From Bacillota bacterium (GTDB taxonomy: Bacteria; Bacillota; GCA-003054495; Carboxydocellales; JAJZSN01): DNA of 43,296 bases. The notes beneath the pieces are model-generated. The model ran no database searches. It saw only the letters and a program-made list of their open reading frames with translations, and was not told the origin of the DNA. Position numbers and translations under genes: made by a program. This document shows, piece by piece, positions 24,696 to 32,058 of the stretch. The stretch lies in assembly GCA_021849745.1 (NCBI GenBank), contig JAJZSN010000017.1:1-43296 (forward strand), read 5' to 3'. Numbering within the stretch: position 1 is the stretch's first letter; every line of letters starts with the position of its first letter.

Positions 24696-25109
24696 ATGGC
24701 TAAAATACTCAAAGCCCCGGGTATCAATAAATGCATCGGTTGTTACTCCTGCATGTTGGCCTGTGCCAGAGTCATTCATAAAAGCTTTTCCCCACGGGTC
24801 AGCTCCATCCAGGTACGAAGCCGGGGCGGTTTACAATCCAAGTTTGCCGCCCATATTTGTGTGGGCTGTATAGAACCTGCCTGTGCTGCCGCCTGTTCTG
24901 TGGAGGCCTTGACGGCCAGACCCGGTGGAGGGGTGCGCTTTAATGCCGGTAAATGTATCAGCTGCGGCGCCTGCGGAAAGGCCTGTGTGGTCAAAGTTAT
25001 CCACTTTGAGGAGGAGACGGGCAAGCCGGTGATTTGTATTCAATGCGGCAGTTGTACCCGTTTCTGCCCCCATCATGTGCTGGCAATGGAGGAGAGGGAC
25101 CATGCTTAA
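24696..25109 (+). CDS. Polyferredoxin with four [4Fe-4S] motifs, partner of the aldehyde oxidoreductase
   Basis: A 137-residue ferredoxin with four cysteine groups: CIGCYSCMLAC, CVGCIEPACAAAC, CISCGACGKAC and CIQCGSCTRFC. It overlaps the start of the next gene by eight bases, showing translational coupling. Such proteins take electrons from AOR-family tungsten enzymes; here it is probably the AOR electron acceptor subunit. GGGAGG precedes the ATG. Confidence 0.92.
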   Translation: MAKILKAPGINKCIGCYSCMLACARVIHKSFSPRVSSIQVRSRGGLQSKFAAHICVGCIEPACAAACSVEALTARPGGGVRFNAGKCISCGACGKACVVKVIHFEEETGKPVICIQCGSCTRFCPHHVLAMEERDHA

Positions 25110-26832
25110 CGAGAACTTTATGCGGGTGCTGACCATCGATTTGGCTAATCTACATAGTGAAATCAACGAGCGAGCCGACCTCCATGAATACCTCGGCGGA
25201 GTGGGGCTCGCTGTCAAGCTTTTTGACGAGCACTTCCTGCCTGACCGGGAAATCACCGACTCCTGCCAACCTATAGTTTTTGCCTGTGGCCCTATGTCCA
25301 CCATTTTTCCGGTGGTCACCAAGGTGGTGGCGGTTTTTCCTTCTCCCTTGACCGGGGAACTGGGGGAAAGCTATGCCGGGATGCGCCTGGCCCTGGCTAT
25401 GCGCTTGGCCGGGTTAGACGCCGTGGTAATCAAAGGCCGGGCCGCCAAACCCGTGTACCTGGCCGTCTCCGATGAAGGGGTCAAGACTAAAGACGCCGCC
25501 CACCTATGGGGCTTATCCTGTGAAGAAACCGGCCGAATCCTGCGGGAAACCGAACCGGGCCGGGGCCATCGCAGTTGTCTTCGCATCGGTAAAGCCGGAG
25601 AAAACCGGATTGCCTTTAGCGCCGTTAATGTAGACACCTTCCGCCACTTCGGCCGCTTAGGCCTGGGAGCGGTCATGGGCAGCAAAAACCTCAAGGCCAT
25701 GGTTATTTACGGAGACCGCAATGACCGGATTAACAACTATAATGAATACAGCAAGGTTTATCAGGAAATCTACCAAAAAGTCGTGACTACCGATGTCATG
25801 GAAAAATACCACGGGGTGGGGACTTCCATTAATGTCCAGCCACTAAGCGAAATGAAGGGCCTCCCTACCCGAAACCTCCAGGACAGCAGTTTTGAACACG
25901 CCGACAAGATTTCCGGCGAGGCTTTTGCCAGGGATTCCTTATTCCGCAAATTGGCCTGTACCGGATGTCCGGTGGGCTGTATCCATATCGGTCTCCACCG
26001 CCGGGCCTTTGATGATAATTATGAGTATGAAGCGGTGGCTGTTTCCTATGACCATGAACTGATTTTTGCCCTGGGTTCTTTCCTGGGTATGAGCAGCCAG
26101 GGGAAAATCTATGAACTCATTGACCGGGTAGAGATCTATGGTCTTGATGCCATCTCCACCGGAGTGGCCTTAGGTTGGGTCACCGAAGCCTTTGCTCAGG
26201 GCTTAATCACCAAAGAACAGTTGGGTACTGAGGTGGCTTTTGATAACCTGGAGGGATATCTTCATGTCATTGAGGCCCTAGTTAAGGGTGAGAATGAGTT
26301 TTATCAGACTCTAGGCTGCGGGGCTAGGGCCGCTGCGGAAAAATACGGCGGACAGGACTTCGCCATGACCCTGGCCGGCAACGAGATAGCCGGCTATCAT
26401 ACCGGCTACGGGGCCATCCTGGGCCAATTGGTAGGCGCCCGCCATTCCCACCTGGACAACGCCGGGTACTCCTTCGACCAAGCTGCCACTCTTCCCGGCG
26501 AGGAGGAACTGGTGGAGGGCTTGATTAAGGAGGAAAAGGAGCGCAATGTGCTGAACTGCCTGTGCATTTGCCTCTTCGCCCGCAAGGTTTACGACCGGGA
26601 TACCGTCATTAAGGCCTTGGGGTCCATCGGGATAAACAAAACCCCCGAGAACCTTACGGAACTGGGGGAGAGGATTTTTCAGCTGAAGAATGGGATTAAG
26701 CAGAAGATGGGCTTTAAGTTACAGGATGTGAAAGTGCCTAATAGATTTTTTGAGACTGCCAGTCTCAACGGCCGGTTGAACAGAGAGGTTTTCGACCGCT
26801 TGGTTGAGCTTTATTTGAAGAAGACGGTTTAG
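25102..26832 (+). CDS. Tungsten aldehyde:ferredoxin oxidoreductase (AOR family)
   Basis: A 576-residue AOR-family enzyme that oxidises aldehydes to carboxylic acids (or the reverse) on a tungsten or molybdenum bis-pterin site. The [4Fe-4S] ligands are Cys286, Cys289 and Cys293 (CTGCPVGC) and a fourth among Cys486, 488 and 490 (NCLCIC), close to the C288/C291/C295/C494 pattern of Pyrococcus AOR. The pterin-binding segments FGRLGLGAVMGSKNLKA and AGNEIAGYHTGYG are present. ATG 25102 follows GGAGAGGGA and lies within the ferredoxin gene end. It may remove aldehydes from the neighbouring pathway or act in amino acid catabolism. DNA here is more GC-rich than in the cox-like operon. Confidence 0.94.
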   Translation: MLNENFMRVLTIDLANLHSEINERADLHEYLGGVGLAVKLFDEHFLPDREITDSCQPIVFACGPMSTIFPVVTKVVAVFPSPLTGELGESYAGMRLALAMRLAGLDAVVIKGRAAKPVYLAVSDEGVKTKDAAHLWGLSCEETGRILRETEPGRGHRSCLRIGKAGENRIAFSAVNVDTFRHFGRLGLGAVMGSKNLKAMVIYGDRNDRINNYNEYSKVYQEIYQKVVTTDVMEKYHGVGTSINVQPLSEMKGLPTRNLQDSSFEHADKISGEAFARDSLFRKLACTGCPVGCIHIGLHRRAFDDNYEYEAVAVSYDHELIFALGSFLGMSSQGKIYELIDRVEIYGLDAISTGVALGWVTEAFAQGLITKEQLGTEVAFDNLEGYLHVIEALVKGENEFYQTLGCGARAAAEKYGGQDFAMTLAGNEIAGYHTGYGAILGQLVGARHSHLDNAGYSFDQAATLPGEEELVEGLIKEEKERNVLNCLCICLFARKVYDRDTVIKALGSIGINKTPENLTELGERIFQLKNGIKQKMGFKLQDVKVPNRFFETASLNGRLNREVFDRLVELYLKKTV

Positions 26833-26886
26833 GTATTAGGCAAGGGTATTAATGAAAATCCCAGGCTATAAATTTTCCACTTTTTG

Positions 26887-26895
26887 TGGTATACT
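26887..26895 (+). promoter_or_regulatory. Extended -10 promoter candidate before the 26929 gene
   Basis: TGGTATACT fits an extended -10 (TGN plus TATACT, 5 of 6). It lies 33 bases before the ATG at 26929 in the 96-base gap after the AOR gene. Confidence 0.4.
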
Positions 26896-26928
26896 AAAGT
26901 TAGTTTTCTGGGAGTGAGGTGGTTTTAA

Positions 26929-27297
26929 ATGTCTAAGCCGGAACAAGGTTATTATTATATCGATCCGGTTACTCTTGAATGGGCTATTAATATTACTCGC
27001 AAGGATCAAGTTTTAATCAAGGAACTATTGGGTTCCATTTTAAAGCGGAGAAAAATGATTGAAAGGGAAATAGAGGAAGCAAAGATAAAAATCTTATTCT
27101 ACGAGAACAAATATAATATGACTTACCATGATTTTGAGGTATTTGTTAAGGATTCAGGAGGTTCCGATGAGCAGCATAAGGATTGTCTGGATTGGTGGTT
27201 CTCACTGGAAACATTAAACCAAAACCAACAATTATTAAAGGAGTATCAATCCCACGTAATCAAAGAGTCTCTTCTTTCGGAGGATTACGATGGGTAA
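26929..27297 (+). CDS. Hypothetical protein, coiled-coil, upstream of a decayed TumE-like gene
   Basis: A 122-residue protein I do not recognise by family. It is rich in charged residues, with a likely helical coiled-coil (about residues 25-60, KELLGSILKRRKMIEREIEE) and an acidic C-terminus. GAGGTGG precedes the ATG. Its end overlaps the first bases of the remnant toxin-like gene at 27290, as in a toxin-antitoxin pair, so it may be the former partner of that protein. The pairing is inference from position only. Confidence 0.7.
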   Translation: MSKPEQGYYYIDPVTLEWAINITRKDQVLIKELLGSILKRRKMIEREIEEAKIKILFYENKYNMTYHDFEVFVKDSGGSDEQHKDCLDWWFSLETLNQNQQLLKEYQSHVIKESLLSEDYDG

Positions 27298-27489
27298 TAT
27301 CATATTTCCTGAACTGGAGAAGTATGTTAACCTAATTAAACAAATTGTAATGCTCACCCTGTGGATTTAAATACTTCTCCTCACCACAAACATGTATTAA
27401 CTGATTTGCCTCACCTGGAATCGGAACAGCCTAGTTTACATGAAGTTTTGGAAATTATTCGAACGAAAGAGTATGAAAAATGGTTTTAA
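27290..27489 (+). pseudogene. Decayed TumE-like (DUF6516) toxin gene
   Basis: The first frame gives MGNIIFPELEKYVNLIKQI and soon stops (27368-27370). From about 27340 another frame reads NAHPVDLNTSPHHKHVLTD and continues to a normal C-terminus (EVLEIIRTKEYEKWF, stop at 27489). This second part strongly resembles the end of DUF6516/TumE-like proteins (NAPHHP...PHHKH...). The 200-base length is not divisible by three and the usual middle of about 40 residues is lacking, so the gene appears to have lost its centre by a frameshifting deletion. Family assignment is from motif memory. Confidence 0.6.
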
Positions 27490-27734
27490 TAGTCTCCCCA
27501 CGCATCTAACCGTCTCTTGCCTTCCTCGGTAATATTAACACCCGGACTACCGGCCTGCCAGTGGGATTCCTCGCGGTTTTTCAGGCTGATGGGGCTGGGC
27601 AGGGCTATTATTTCTCCTGTCTTATCGCTGACATCCCAGATGAGGAAATGACCTTCCTTGATACCCGCCCGCTGCCTGATGGGTTCGGGGATGACAGTGG
27701 TGAAATCTGGGCTGATTTGGGTTTCGATAAACAT
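27486..27734 (-). CDS. AbrB/MazE-type DNA-binding protein
   Basis: An 82-residue SpoVT/AbrB swapped-hairpin protein on the minus strand, starting TQISPDFTTVIPEPIRQRAGIKEGHFLIWDV, the classical AbrB-fold region, with a longer C-terminal tail. AAAGGAGGG lies 7 bases before the ATG. Its stop overlaps the tail-to-tail remnant toxin gene. Such proteins are often antitoxins for PIN-domain toxins, but no toxin is next to it, so it is an orphan here. Confidence 0.8.
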   Translation of the reverse strand: MFIETQISPDFTTVIPEPIRQRAGIKEGHFLIWDVSDKTGEIIALPSPISLKNREESHWQAGSPGVNITEEGKRRLDAWGDY

Positions 27735-27829
27735 TTAATGCCCTCCTTTTGGGGTAGGTATTTGTTTTATTAGTATTTTCCCTTTTTAAAAGAAAAACAC
27801 TCTAAACAAATTTTTAAAAGTGATTTGGC

Positions 27830-28225
27830 TTGTCAACTGCTTCCGCCGAAATTGCACGTAATTACGAATTCCGGGTTTTCGAACTTAATGAGTTTAAAAC
27901 CGCCTGTCTGGCAGTGGCCAAGGTGTTTGACTATAATCAAGCTAATCTCGAAATCTCTATGGTTAAAGACTATGCCACTGAAGAGGATGAAGAGGACACC
28001 GAAATGTTGGTGCTAAACCTTGATGAATTAGAACCCTTTCAACTGGGTAAAGATATTGACTCAATACGCATCAGTTTCAACCACCGGGTAGGAGAGTTTA
28101 TCCTTTTCTACAAGTATGACGACTTACTCCGGATTAATGTTAGGACATCCAGCCGTGACAAAGCCATCAAGATTATTTCCACCCTGGAAGAGGAGTTAAA
28201 CCTAATCAAAAAAAAAGCAGAATAA
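27830..28225 (+). CDS. Hypothetical acidic protein, possibly 5'-truncated
   Basis: An unrecognised 131-residue protein with a well-formed alternating pattern (FELNEFKTACLAVAKVFDY, then beta-like segments and a C-terminal helix TLEEELNLIKKKAE). The longest frame starts with TTG directly after an in-frame stop (27821-27823) and no ribosome binding site is visible, while coding quality is good from the first codons. The true start may be lost or this may be a truncated gene. A hairpin follows its stop codon. Confidence 0.5.
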   Translation: MSTASAEIARNYEFRVFELNEFKTACLAVAKVFDYNQANLEISMVKDYATEEDEEDTEMLVLNLDELEPFQLGKDIDSIRISFNHRVGEFILFYKYDDLLRINVRTSSRDKAIKIISTLEEELNLIKKKAE

Positions 28226-28228
28226 AAT

Positions 28229-28250
28229 CCCCTGCCGACTTGGGCAGGGG
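28229..28250 (+). terminator. Hairpin terminator candidate after the 27830 gene
   Basis: CCCCTGCC pairs with GGCAGGGG around a six-base loop, 3 bases after the stop codon. Only a weak T-rich tail follows (TTCACTATTT). Confidence 0.55.
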
Positions 28251-28284
28251 TTCACTATTTGGGGGTAAGGGAAATTTAAAAGGC

Positions 28285-28313
28285 AACCACGGAGCGCACG
28301 GAGAACACAGAGG
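28285..28313 (+). repeat. 9-bp tandem repeat (CACGGAGnn), left arm
   Basis: CACGGAGCG, CACGGAGAA and CACAGAGGG follow one another with a 9-base period. An inverted copy lies at 28691-28718, so the two flank the noncoding stretch between them. Such CACGGAGAACACAGAG tracts are dispersed in many bacterial genomes. Confidence 0.6.
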
Positions 28314-28339
28314 GAGCAGCTGTCAAGGCTGAGAAACTA

Positions 28340-28670
28340 AAGGAGTGAAAGTCACCTGTCACTAATTAGCCGATTCGAGGGACTAGCATATTCAATGCGT
28401 GGGGAGGTAACAAGCCACGTTCTGCTTGAATGTAAAAGCCACGGCGGCCTGTGCTTACAGACACAAGGTCGGAACAGTCTGTGTGTGGGGAAGGCTCAGG
28501 AGCGATTGTGCCAAGGTCAGAACCGGACTTGGGAAATCCGACCGTCCGGAATCGTAGGGGGGTGTCAGGAAACGTGACTTACTGAGTGAAGTGGGCGCGC
28601 CTGACTTCTATCCCCACAAAAAAGATTTATATAGGACTTTATATACCAAGATTCCAAGGACGGAGCAAAC
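28340..28670 (+). ncRNA. Structured noncoding stretch, possibly a group II intron 5' remnant
   Basis: In the 526-base gap between genes, this segment has no convincing ORF but many paired purine-rich motifs: GGTAACAAGCCACG, a CGGCGGCCTGTG stem with a matching CACAAGGTCGG, GGCTCAGGAGCG, GTCAGAACCGGACTTGG and AACGTGACTTACTGAGTGAAG. These look like domain I of bacterial group II introns, but no reverse transcriptase and no domain V hairpin are present. If so, it is a truncated remnant. The strand is inferred from these motifs. Confidence 0.4.
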
Positions 28671-28690
28671 CATAATGGCGGCCTATAAAT

Positions 28691-28718
28691 CTCCGTGCTC
28701 TCCGTGTTCTCTGTGGTT
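28691..28718 (-). repeat. 9-bp tandem repeat, right (inverted) arm
   Basis: CTCCGTGCT, CTCCGTGTT and CTCTGTGGT are the reverse complement of the left arm at 28285-28313, with a few changes. Confidence 0.6.
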
Positions 28719-28751
28719 TGATTTTTAAAATGCCCCAAAGTCTTCCAAAGG

Positions 28752-30122
28752 CTAATTTTTACTTTCCAAATACCTGAAAGTCCCCAGCATCCCCAACAGG
28801 AACCAGAAATAGGTGCTCATCATGGGAACCTCAAAAATATTCTCCACCCCGTTATGGAGCAATACCCCTAGAAGACCGGCCAGGATTCCCGCACTAAGAT
28901 TATGCAGGTAAGGATCCCGCAGCCTGGTATAAATATTGGTCCCAAACCGAATACAACTGAAAAAAAGCCAGAGCATGGCGGCCAGGCCGATAGCGCCCAT
29001 CTCCGCCAGGGTTTTCAGGTAATAATTATCCACGTATTTAGTGCCGGGAAGTTCGTTTCTGGCCGCAACAGCCCCTCCGAAACGACCCAACCCCACCCCT
29101 GTTATGGGTTGAGTTGCTGCTCTGTCCAGGGCCATATCCCAGCGGCCCAGGCGCCCGCCCTTCCAACTACTCTTAATATACTCCGGACTCAACATATAGC
29201 TCATTCGGGCCGCCACAGAGGGCACCGCTATAGGGGCCAGCAGAGCGCCGATGAGCATTAAGGCCAGGATCCGCTTATCCCGCAGTACGCCGTAAAAGGC
29301 CAGGGCCCCGATGAGGGCCAGCCAGGCGCCCCTGGAATAGGTAAACACCACGCACAGACCCATGGTGGCCAGGGCCACCCCTAGAACTGATTTCTTCCAC
29401 AAGGTTTTAACCGCCAATATTAGGCTTATAGTGATGGGAATGAAGAGCACCATCATGCTGCCAAGAACATTGGGGCTGCCAATGGTGGAGATGCCGAAGG
29501 CCCTGGTACGGATGCCTTTTTCCGCTTTATCAATCCACTCAGGAGGAATTTCGGCCCCGGTAACCCATTGGTACACCCCGTATAGGGCTATTACTGAAAC
29601 CACAAAAATCCCCAAAACCAGCATTCCATGGACTTGTTCCTTGGTTCTAATCAAATTAACCGCCACAAAAAACCAGAAAATATATTGAATCACCGCCCGC
29701 AGGCCTTCGATGGCGATTCTCATGTCCGGCGACTTGATGAACAACAGGAATACCCCGATGGCCAGGAAGGTGATAATAGGCCAGTCCAGAGGTGTGAAAC
29801 GGTATTGGGGCAGTTTTTCCCAAGCCAGTTTCGCCAGCCAGGCGCCAATGACGAAGATAAACAAAAGCTCGTCCCAACTGCCTGCCAAGGCAGTCACCGG
29901 GCCTTTGCGGAATACATAATCCACTATCACGTAGGAAATTACTAACCATAAACTACGGCTGGCTTCGGTTACCAGCAGATAAAAGACAGCAATGGCCCCC
30001 AGAGCCGCCAACATCACCGCCGCCTCCGGCATCAGCAGGGCCAGTCCGGTCAATCCCCCCAAAAGGACAAAGAGGATGCTGTTAAAATTCATTACCTTAG
30101 GTTGCAGGATGCTTTGACTCAT
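28752..30122 (-). CDS. O-antigen ligase/polymerase-like membrane protein (Wzy_C family)
   Basis: A 456-residue membrane protein with about ten to twelve hydrophobic segments. The Wzy_C domain is marked by FTYSRGAWLALIGAL (about residues 260-274) and a large external loop with GVGLGRFGG, followed by a late helix with HNGVENIFEVP. These proteins polymerise or transfer polysaccharide chains outside the membrane. It overlaps the previous minus-strand gene by four bases (ATGA) and so is the second gene of a two-gene operon. The role is likely in a cell-wall or exopolysaccharide made with the glycosyltransferases at 30895 and 32051. Confidence 0.88.
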   Translation of the reverse strand: MSQSILQPKVMNFNSILFVLLGGLTGLALLMPEAAVMLAALGAIAVFYLLVTEASRSLWLVISYVIVDYVFRKGPVTALAGSWDELLFIFVIGAWLAKLAWEKLPQYRFTPLDWPIITFLAIGVFLLFIKSPDMRIAIEGLRAVIQYIFWFFVAVNLIRTKEQVHGMLVLGIFVVSVIALYGVYQWVTGAEIPPEWIDKAEKGIRTRAFGISTIGSPNVLGSMMVLFIPITISLILAVKTLWKKSVLGVALATMGLCVVFTYSRGAWLALIGALAFYGVLRDKRILALMLIGALLAPIAVPSVAARMSYMLSPEYIKSSWKGGRLGRWDMALDRAATQPITGVGLGRFGGAVAARNELPGTKYVDNYYLKTLAEMGAIGLAAMLWLFFSCIRFGTNIYTRLRDPYLHNLSAGILAGLLGVLLHNGVENIFEVPMMSTYFWFLLGMLGTFRYLESKN

Positions 30123-30619
30123 GGTTCCACCACCAATTTGCGCAGGTATTTAACCACCAGGCTGTTTTCAGTTAAGCCACTCCAGGTTACAGTACTTCTT
30201 ACCATCAAAAGGCCTAGAAGGATGAGTCCCCCCCGGATGACCAGCCCCTGCAGCCCGGGTGGGTCACCCAGCCAGAAGCGGCCGACAGTGTTGAAGACCA
30301 CCATCCCGATACCAAACAGGCCCAGCAAGGCCAAGGGACGCCTCTGCCAGTCCCTTCTTAGATTAACCAAGACTTCCCTGGTACCGCTGGGCTCGATAAG
30401 CCGGTGAAGCAACGCCCGAATCCCGGTCAACAAAGCCCCCACCGGCTTACCCACCAGGGCCAACCCCCGATAGGTAAGGGAGCCGTAAAACCAATGAAGC
30501 TCACTATAATTATCACTACCAACATACCACTTAACCAGAGCGCTCTCCCGAATCAGAAAACCCAGGTAACCATACCCCCGCACCACCAGGCTGTTGGCAA
30601 GTATTTTTCTGTATGACAT
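30119..30619 (-). CDS. Hypothetical membrane protein upstream of the O-antigen ligase-like gene
   Basis: A 166-residue protein with two to three hydrophobic segments near the C-terminus (PLALLGLFGIGMVVFNTVG and GLVIRGGLILLGLLMV). I do not recognise the family. It precedes the O-antigen ligase-like gene with a 4-base overlap, so the two are co-translated. An AGGAGG-like site (AAAAGGAGGCC on the minus strand) precedes the start. Confidence 0.75.
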   Translation of the reverse strand: MSYRKILANSLVVRGYGYLGFLIRESALVKWYVGSDNYSELHWFYGSLTYRGLALVGKPVGALLTGIRALLHRLIEPSGTREVLVNLRRDWQRRPLALLGLFGIGMVVFNTVGRFWLGDPPGLQGLVIRGGLILLGLLMVRSTVTWSGLTENSLVVKYLRKLVVEP

Positions 30620-30639
30620 TTGAGGCCTCCTTTTGGGTG

Positions 30640-30674
30640 GTAGCTGATAGCTTGTAGCTGGTAGCTGGTAGCTT
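30640..30674 (+). repeat. 7-bp tandem repeat, five units (GTAGCTK-type)
   Basis: Five heptads of the form GTAGCTG/ATAGCTT lie head to tail. An inverted five-unit set is at 30721-30755, so the two can fold into a stem of about 35 bp with a 46-base loop. Confidence 0.8.
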
Positions 30675-30720
30675 GAATGTCAGGCTCAAAGGTCAATTAA
30701 CTCATATAAGAATATCATGC

Positions 30721-30755
30721 AAGCTACAAGCTACAAGCTACCAGCTATAAGCTAA
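30721..30755 (-). repeat. 7-bp tandem repeat, five inverted units
   Basis: AAGCTAC, AAGCTAC, AAGCTAC, CAGCTAT and AAGCTAA follow at exact 7-base steps, the reverse complement of the units at 30640-30674. GCTACCAGCTAC follows at 30760-30771. Confidence 0.8.
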
Positions 30756-30856
30756 AAATGCTACCAGCTACTTTATTTTCTACCCAACATTCATTATATA
30801 ATACAGGAATTTGAAAATCTATGTAGAAATTAAACAGAATGATTATTTTAGATAAC

Positions 30857-30888
30857 AACTACGAACTATGAACTACGAACTAAGAACT
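30857..30888 (+). repeat. 7-bp tandem repeat, AACTAYG type, four and a half units
   Basis: AACTACG, AACTATG, AACTACG, AACTAAG and AACT follow directly. The same heptad occurs inverted at 35571-35598, about 4.7 kb away. It touches the upstream side of the next gene. Confidence 0.8.
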
Positions 30889-30894
30889 TCTATT

Positions 30895-32058
30895 ATGTCG
30901 GGGGCGATTTTTTTGAACCGGATTAAGGTTCTCCACGTCATCGGGGGTGGAGAAATCGGGGGAGCTGAAATTCATATCCTGCACCTGTTGAAAAACTTGG
31001 ATAGGCAGATTTTTGACATTCGTTTGTGCTGTCTTTTTCCCCGGCCTTTTGCTCAGGCGGCGGAGGAGGCGGGTATTCCCGTGGATGTCATTAATATGAA
31101 AAATAAATTCAACCTCTTGGCGGTGGCCCGGATGATCAAGATTATCAAAGAGCGCCGGATTGATATCGTCCACACCCATGGGGTGCGGGCTAACCTGGTG
31201 GGTCGTCTGGGGGCCAAATTGGCGGGGGTCAAGCATATAGTAACCACCGTTCACAGTATCCTTGAACAGGACTACCCTGCCCCCCTGGCCCGGTTTGCCA
31301 ATAAGGTCATGGAAAAGCTCACCGAGGGTTATGTGGAGCGTTTTGTAACCGTCTCCGACCTTTTGAAAAAAGATTTGCAAACCAAAGGAATTAACCCTGA
31401 TAAAGTGGTTACCATCTATAACGGAATTAACCCGGAGGATTTTCAATCTGACCGGGTGGCCACCGATGTGCGGGGGCGGTTCCGCATCCCGGTGGAAGTG
31501 CCGGTGGTGGGAATCATCGCCCGGATGCACCCGGTGAAGGGACATGGGGTTTTCCTCCAGGCGGCCAAAGAGGTGCTGACCCAACTGCCTCAAGCCTGTT
31601 TCCTCATTGTGGGCAGCGGTTTTCACCGGCCTTGGGTTGAGGCTGAAGCGGAAAGATTGGGCCTCAGGAAAAATGTTATTTTTACTGGTTTCATGGATGA
31701 TATTCCTGGGGTGCTGGCGGCCCTGGATGTGCTGGTGATCTCATCCCTTTCGGAGGGCTTTGGTCTTACAGCGGTGGAGGCCATGGCCATGGGGGTGCCG
31801 GTGGTGGCCACCAGGGTGGGTGGTCTGCCTGAGATAATCACCCACAAGGAAAACGGCTTGCTGGTTCCGGCGGGAGACGCCGGAAAAATGGCCAAAGAGA
31901 TTCTCTGGCTGCTGGAAAATCCCGTAGCTGGGGAAGCCATGGCCCAAAAAGGACGGGCCACCGTGGCAGAAAAATTCACCGTCCAGGGGATGGCGCAACA
32001 GACCCAGGCCCTTTACGCCGGGTTAATGGGACAACGAAGGGGTGCACTGGATGCTTAA
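30895..32058 (+). CDS. Glycosyltransferase family 4
   Basis: A GT-B glycosyltransferase of about 387 residues that adds a sugar to a lipid-linked or wall polymer. The N-terminal domain begins RIKVLHVIGGGEIGGAEIHILHLL and the C-terminal domain has the retaining E-x7-E motif within SEGFGLTAVEAMAMGVPVVAT. The start is uncertain: ATG 30895 has no ribosome binding site; TTG 30913 follows GGGGG by 8 bases and starts at the conserved NRIKVLHVI; ATG 30868 lies inside the 7-bp repeat and would add repeat-encoded residues. It overlaps the next gene by eight bases. Confidence 0.88.
   Translation: MSGAIFLNRIKVLHVIGGGEIGGAEIHILHLLKNLDRQIFDIRLCCLFPRPFAQAAEEAGIPVDVINMKNKFNLLAVARMIKIIKERRIDIVHTHGVRANLVGRLGAKLAGVKHIVTTVHSILEQDYPAPLARFANKVMEKLTEGYVERFVTVSDLLKKDLQTKGINPDKVVTIYNGINPEDFQSDRVATDVRGRFRIPVEVPVVGIIARMHPVKGHGVFLQAAKEVLTQLPQACFLIVGSGFHRPWVEAEAERLGLRKNVIFTGFMDDIPGVLAALDVLVISSLSEGFGLTAVEAMAMGVPVVATRVGGLPEIITHKENGLLVPAGDAGKMAKEILWLLENPVAGEAMAQKGRATVAEKFTVQGMAQQTQALYAGLMGQRRGALDA

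Noticed and set aside
27561..27773. Plus-strand 70-codon open frame opposite the AbrB-like gene.
   Set aside because: The minus strand has the clear AbrB fold and an AAAGGAGG site; the plus frame is its shadow.
28395..28577. 60-codon open frame in the structured noncoding stretch.
   Set aside because: It shows no protein-like pattern and lies within the intron-like pairing motifs.
28285..28718. CRISPR array.
   Set aside because: The repeats are only 9 bases, contiguous without spacers, and no cas genes are present.
30640..30755. CRISPR or rho-independent terminator made by the heptad repeats.
   Set aside because: Units are contiguous without spacers and the fold has no T-run; the 7-base period marks it as tandem repeats.
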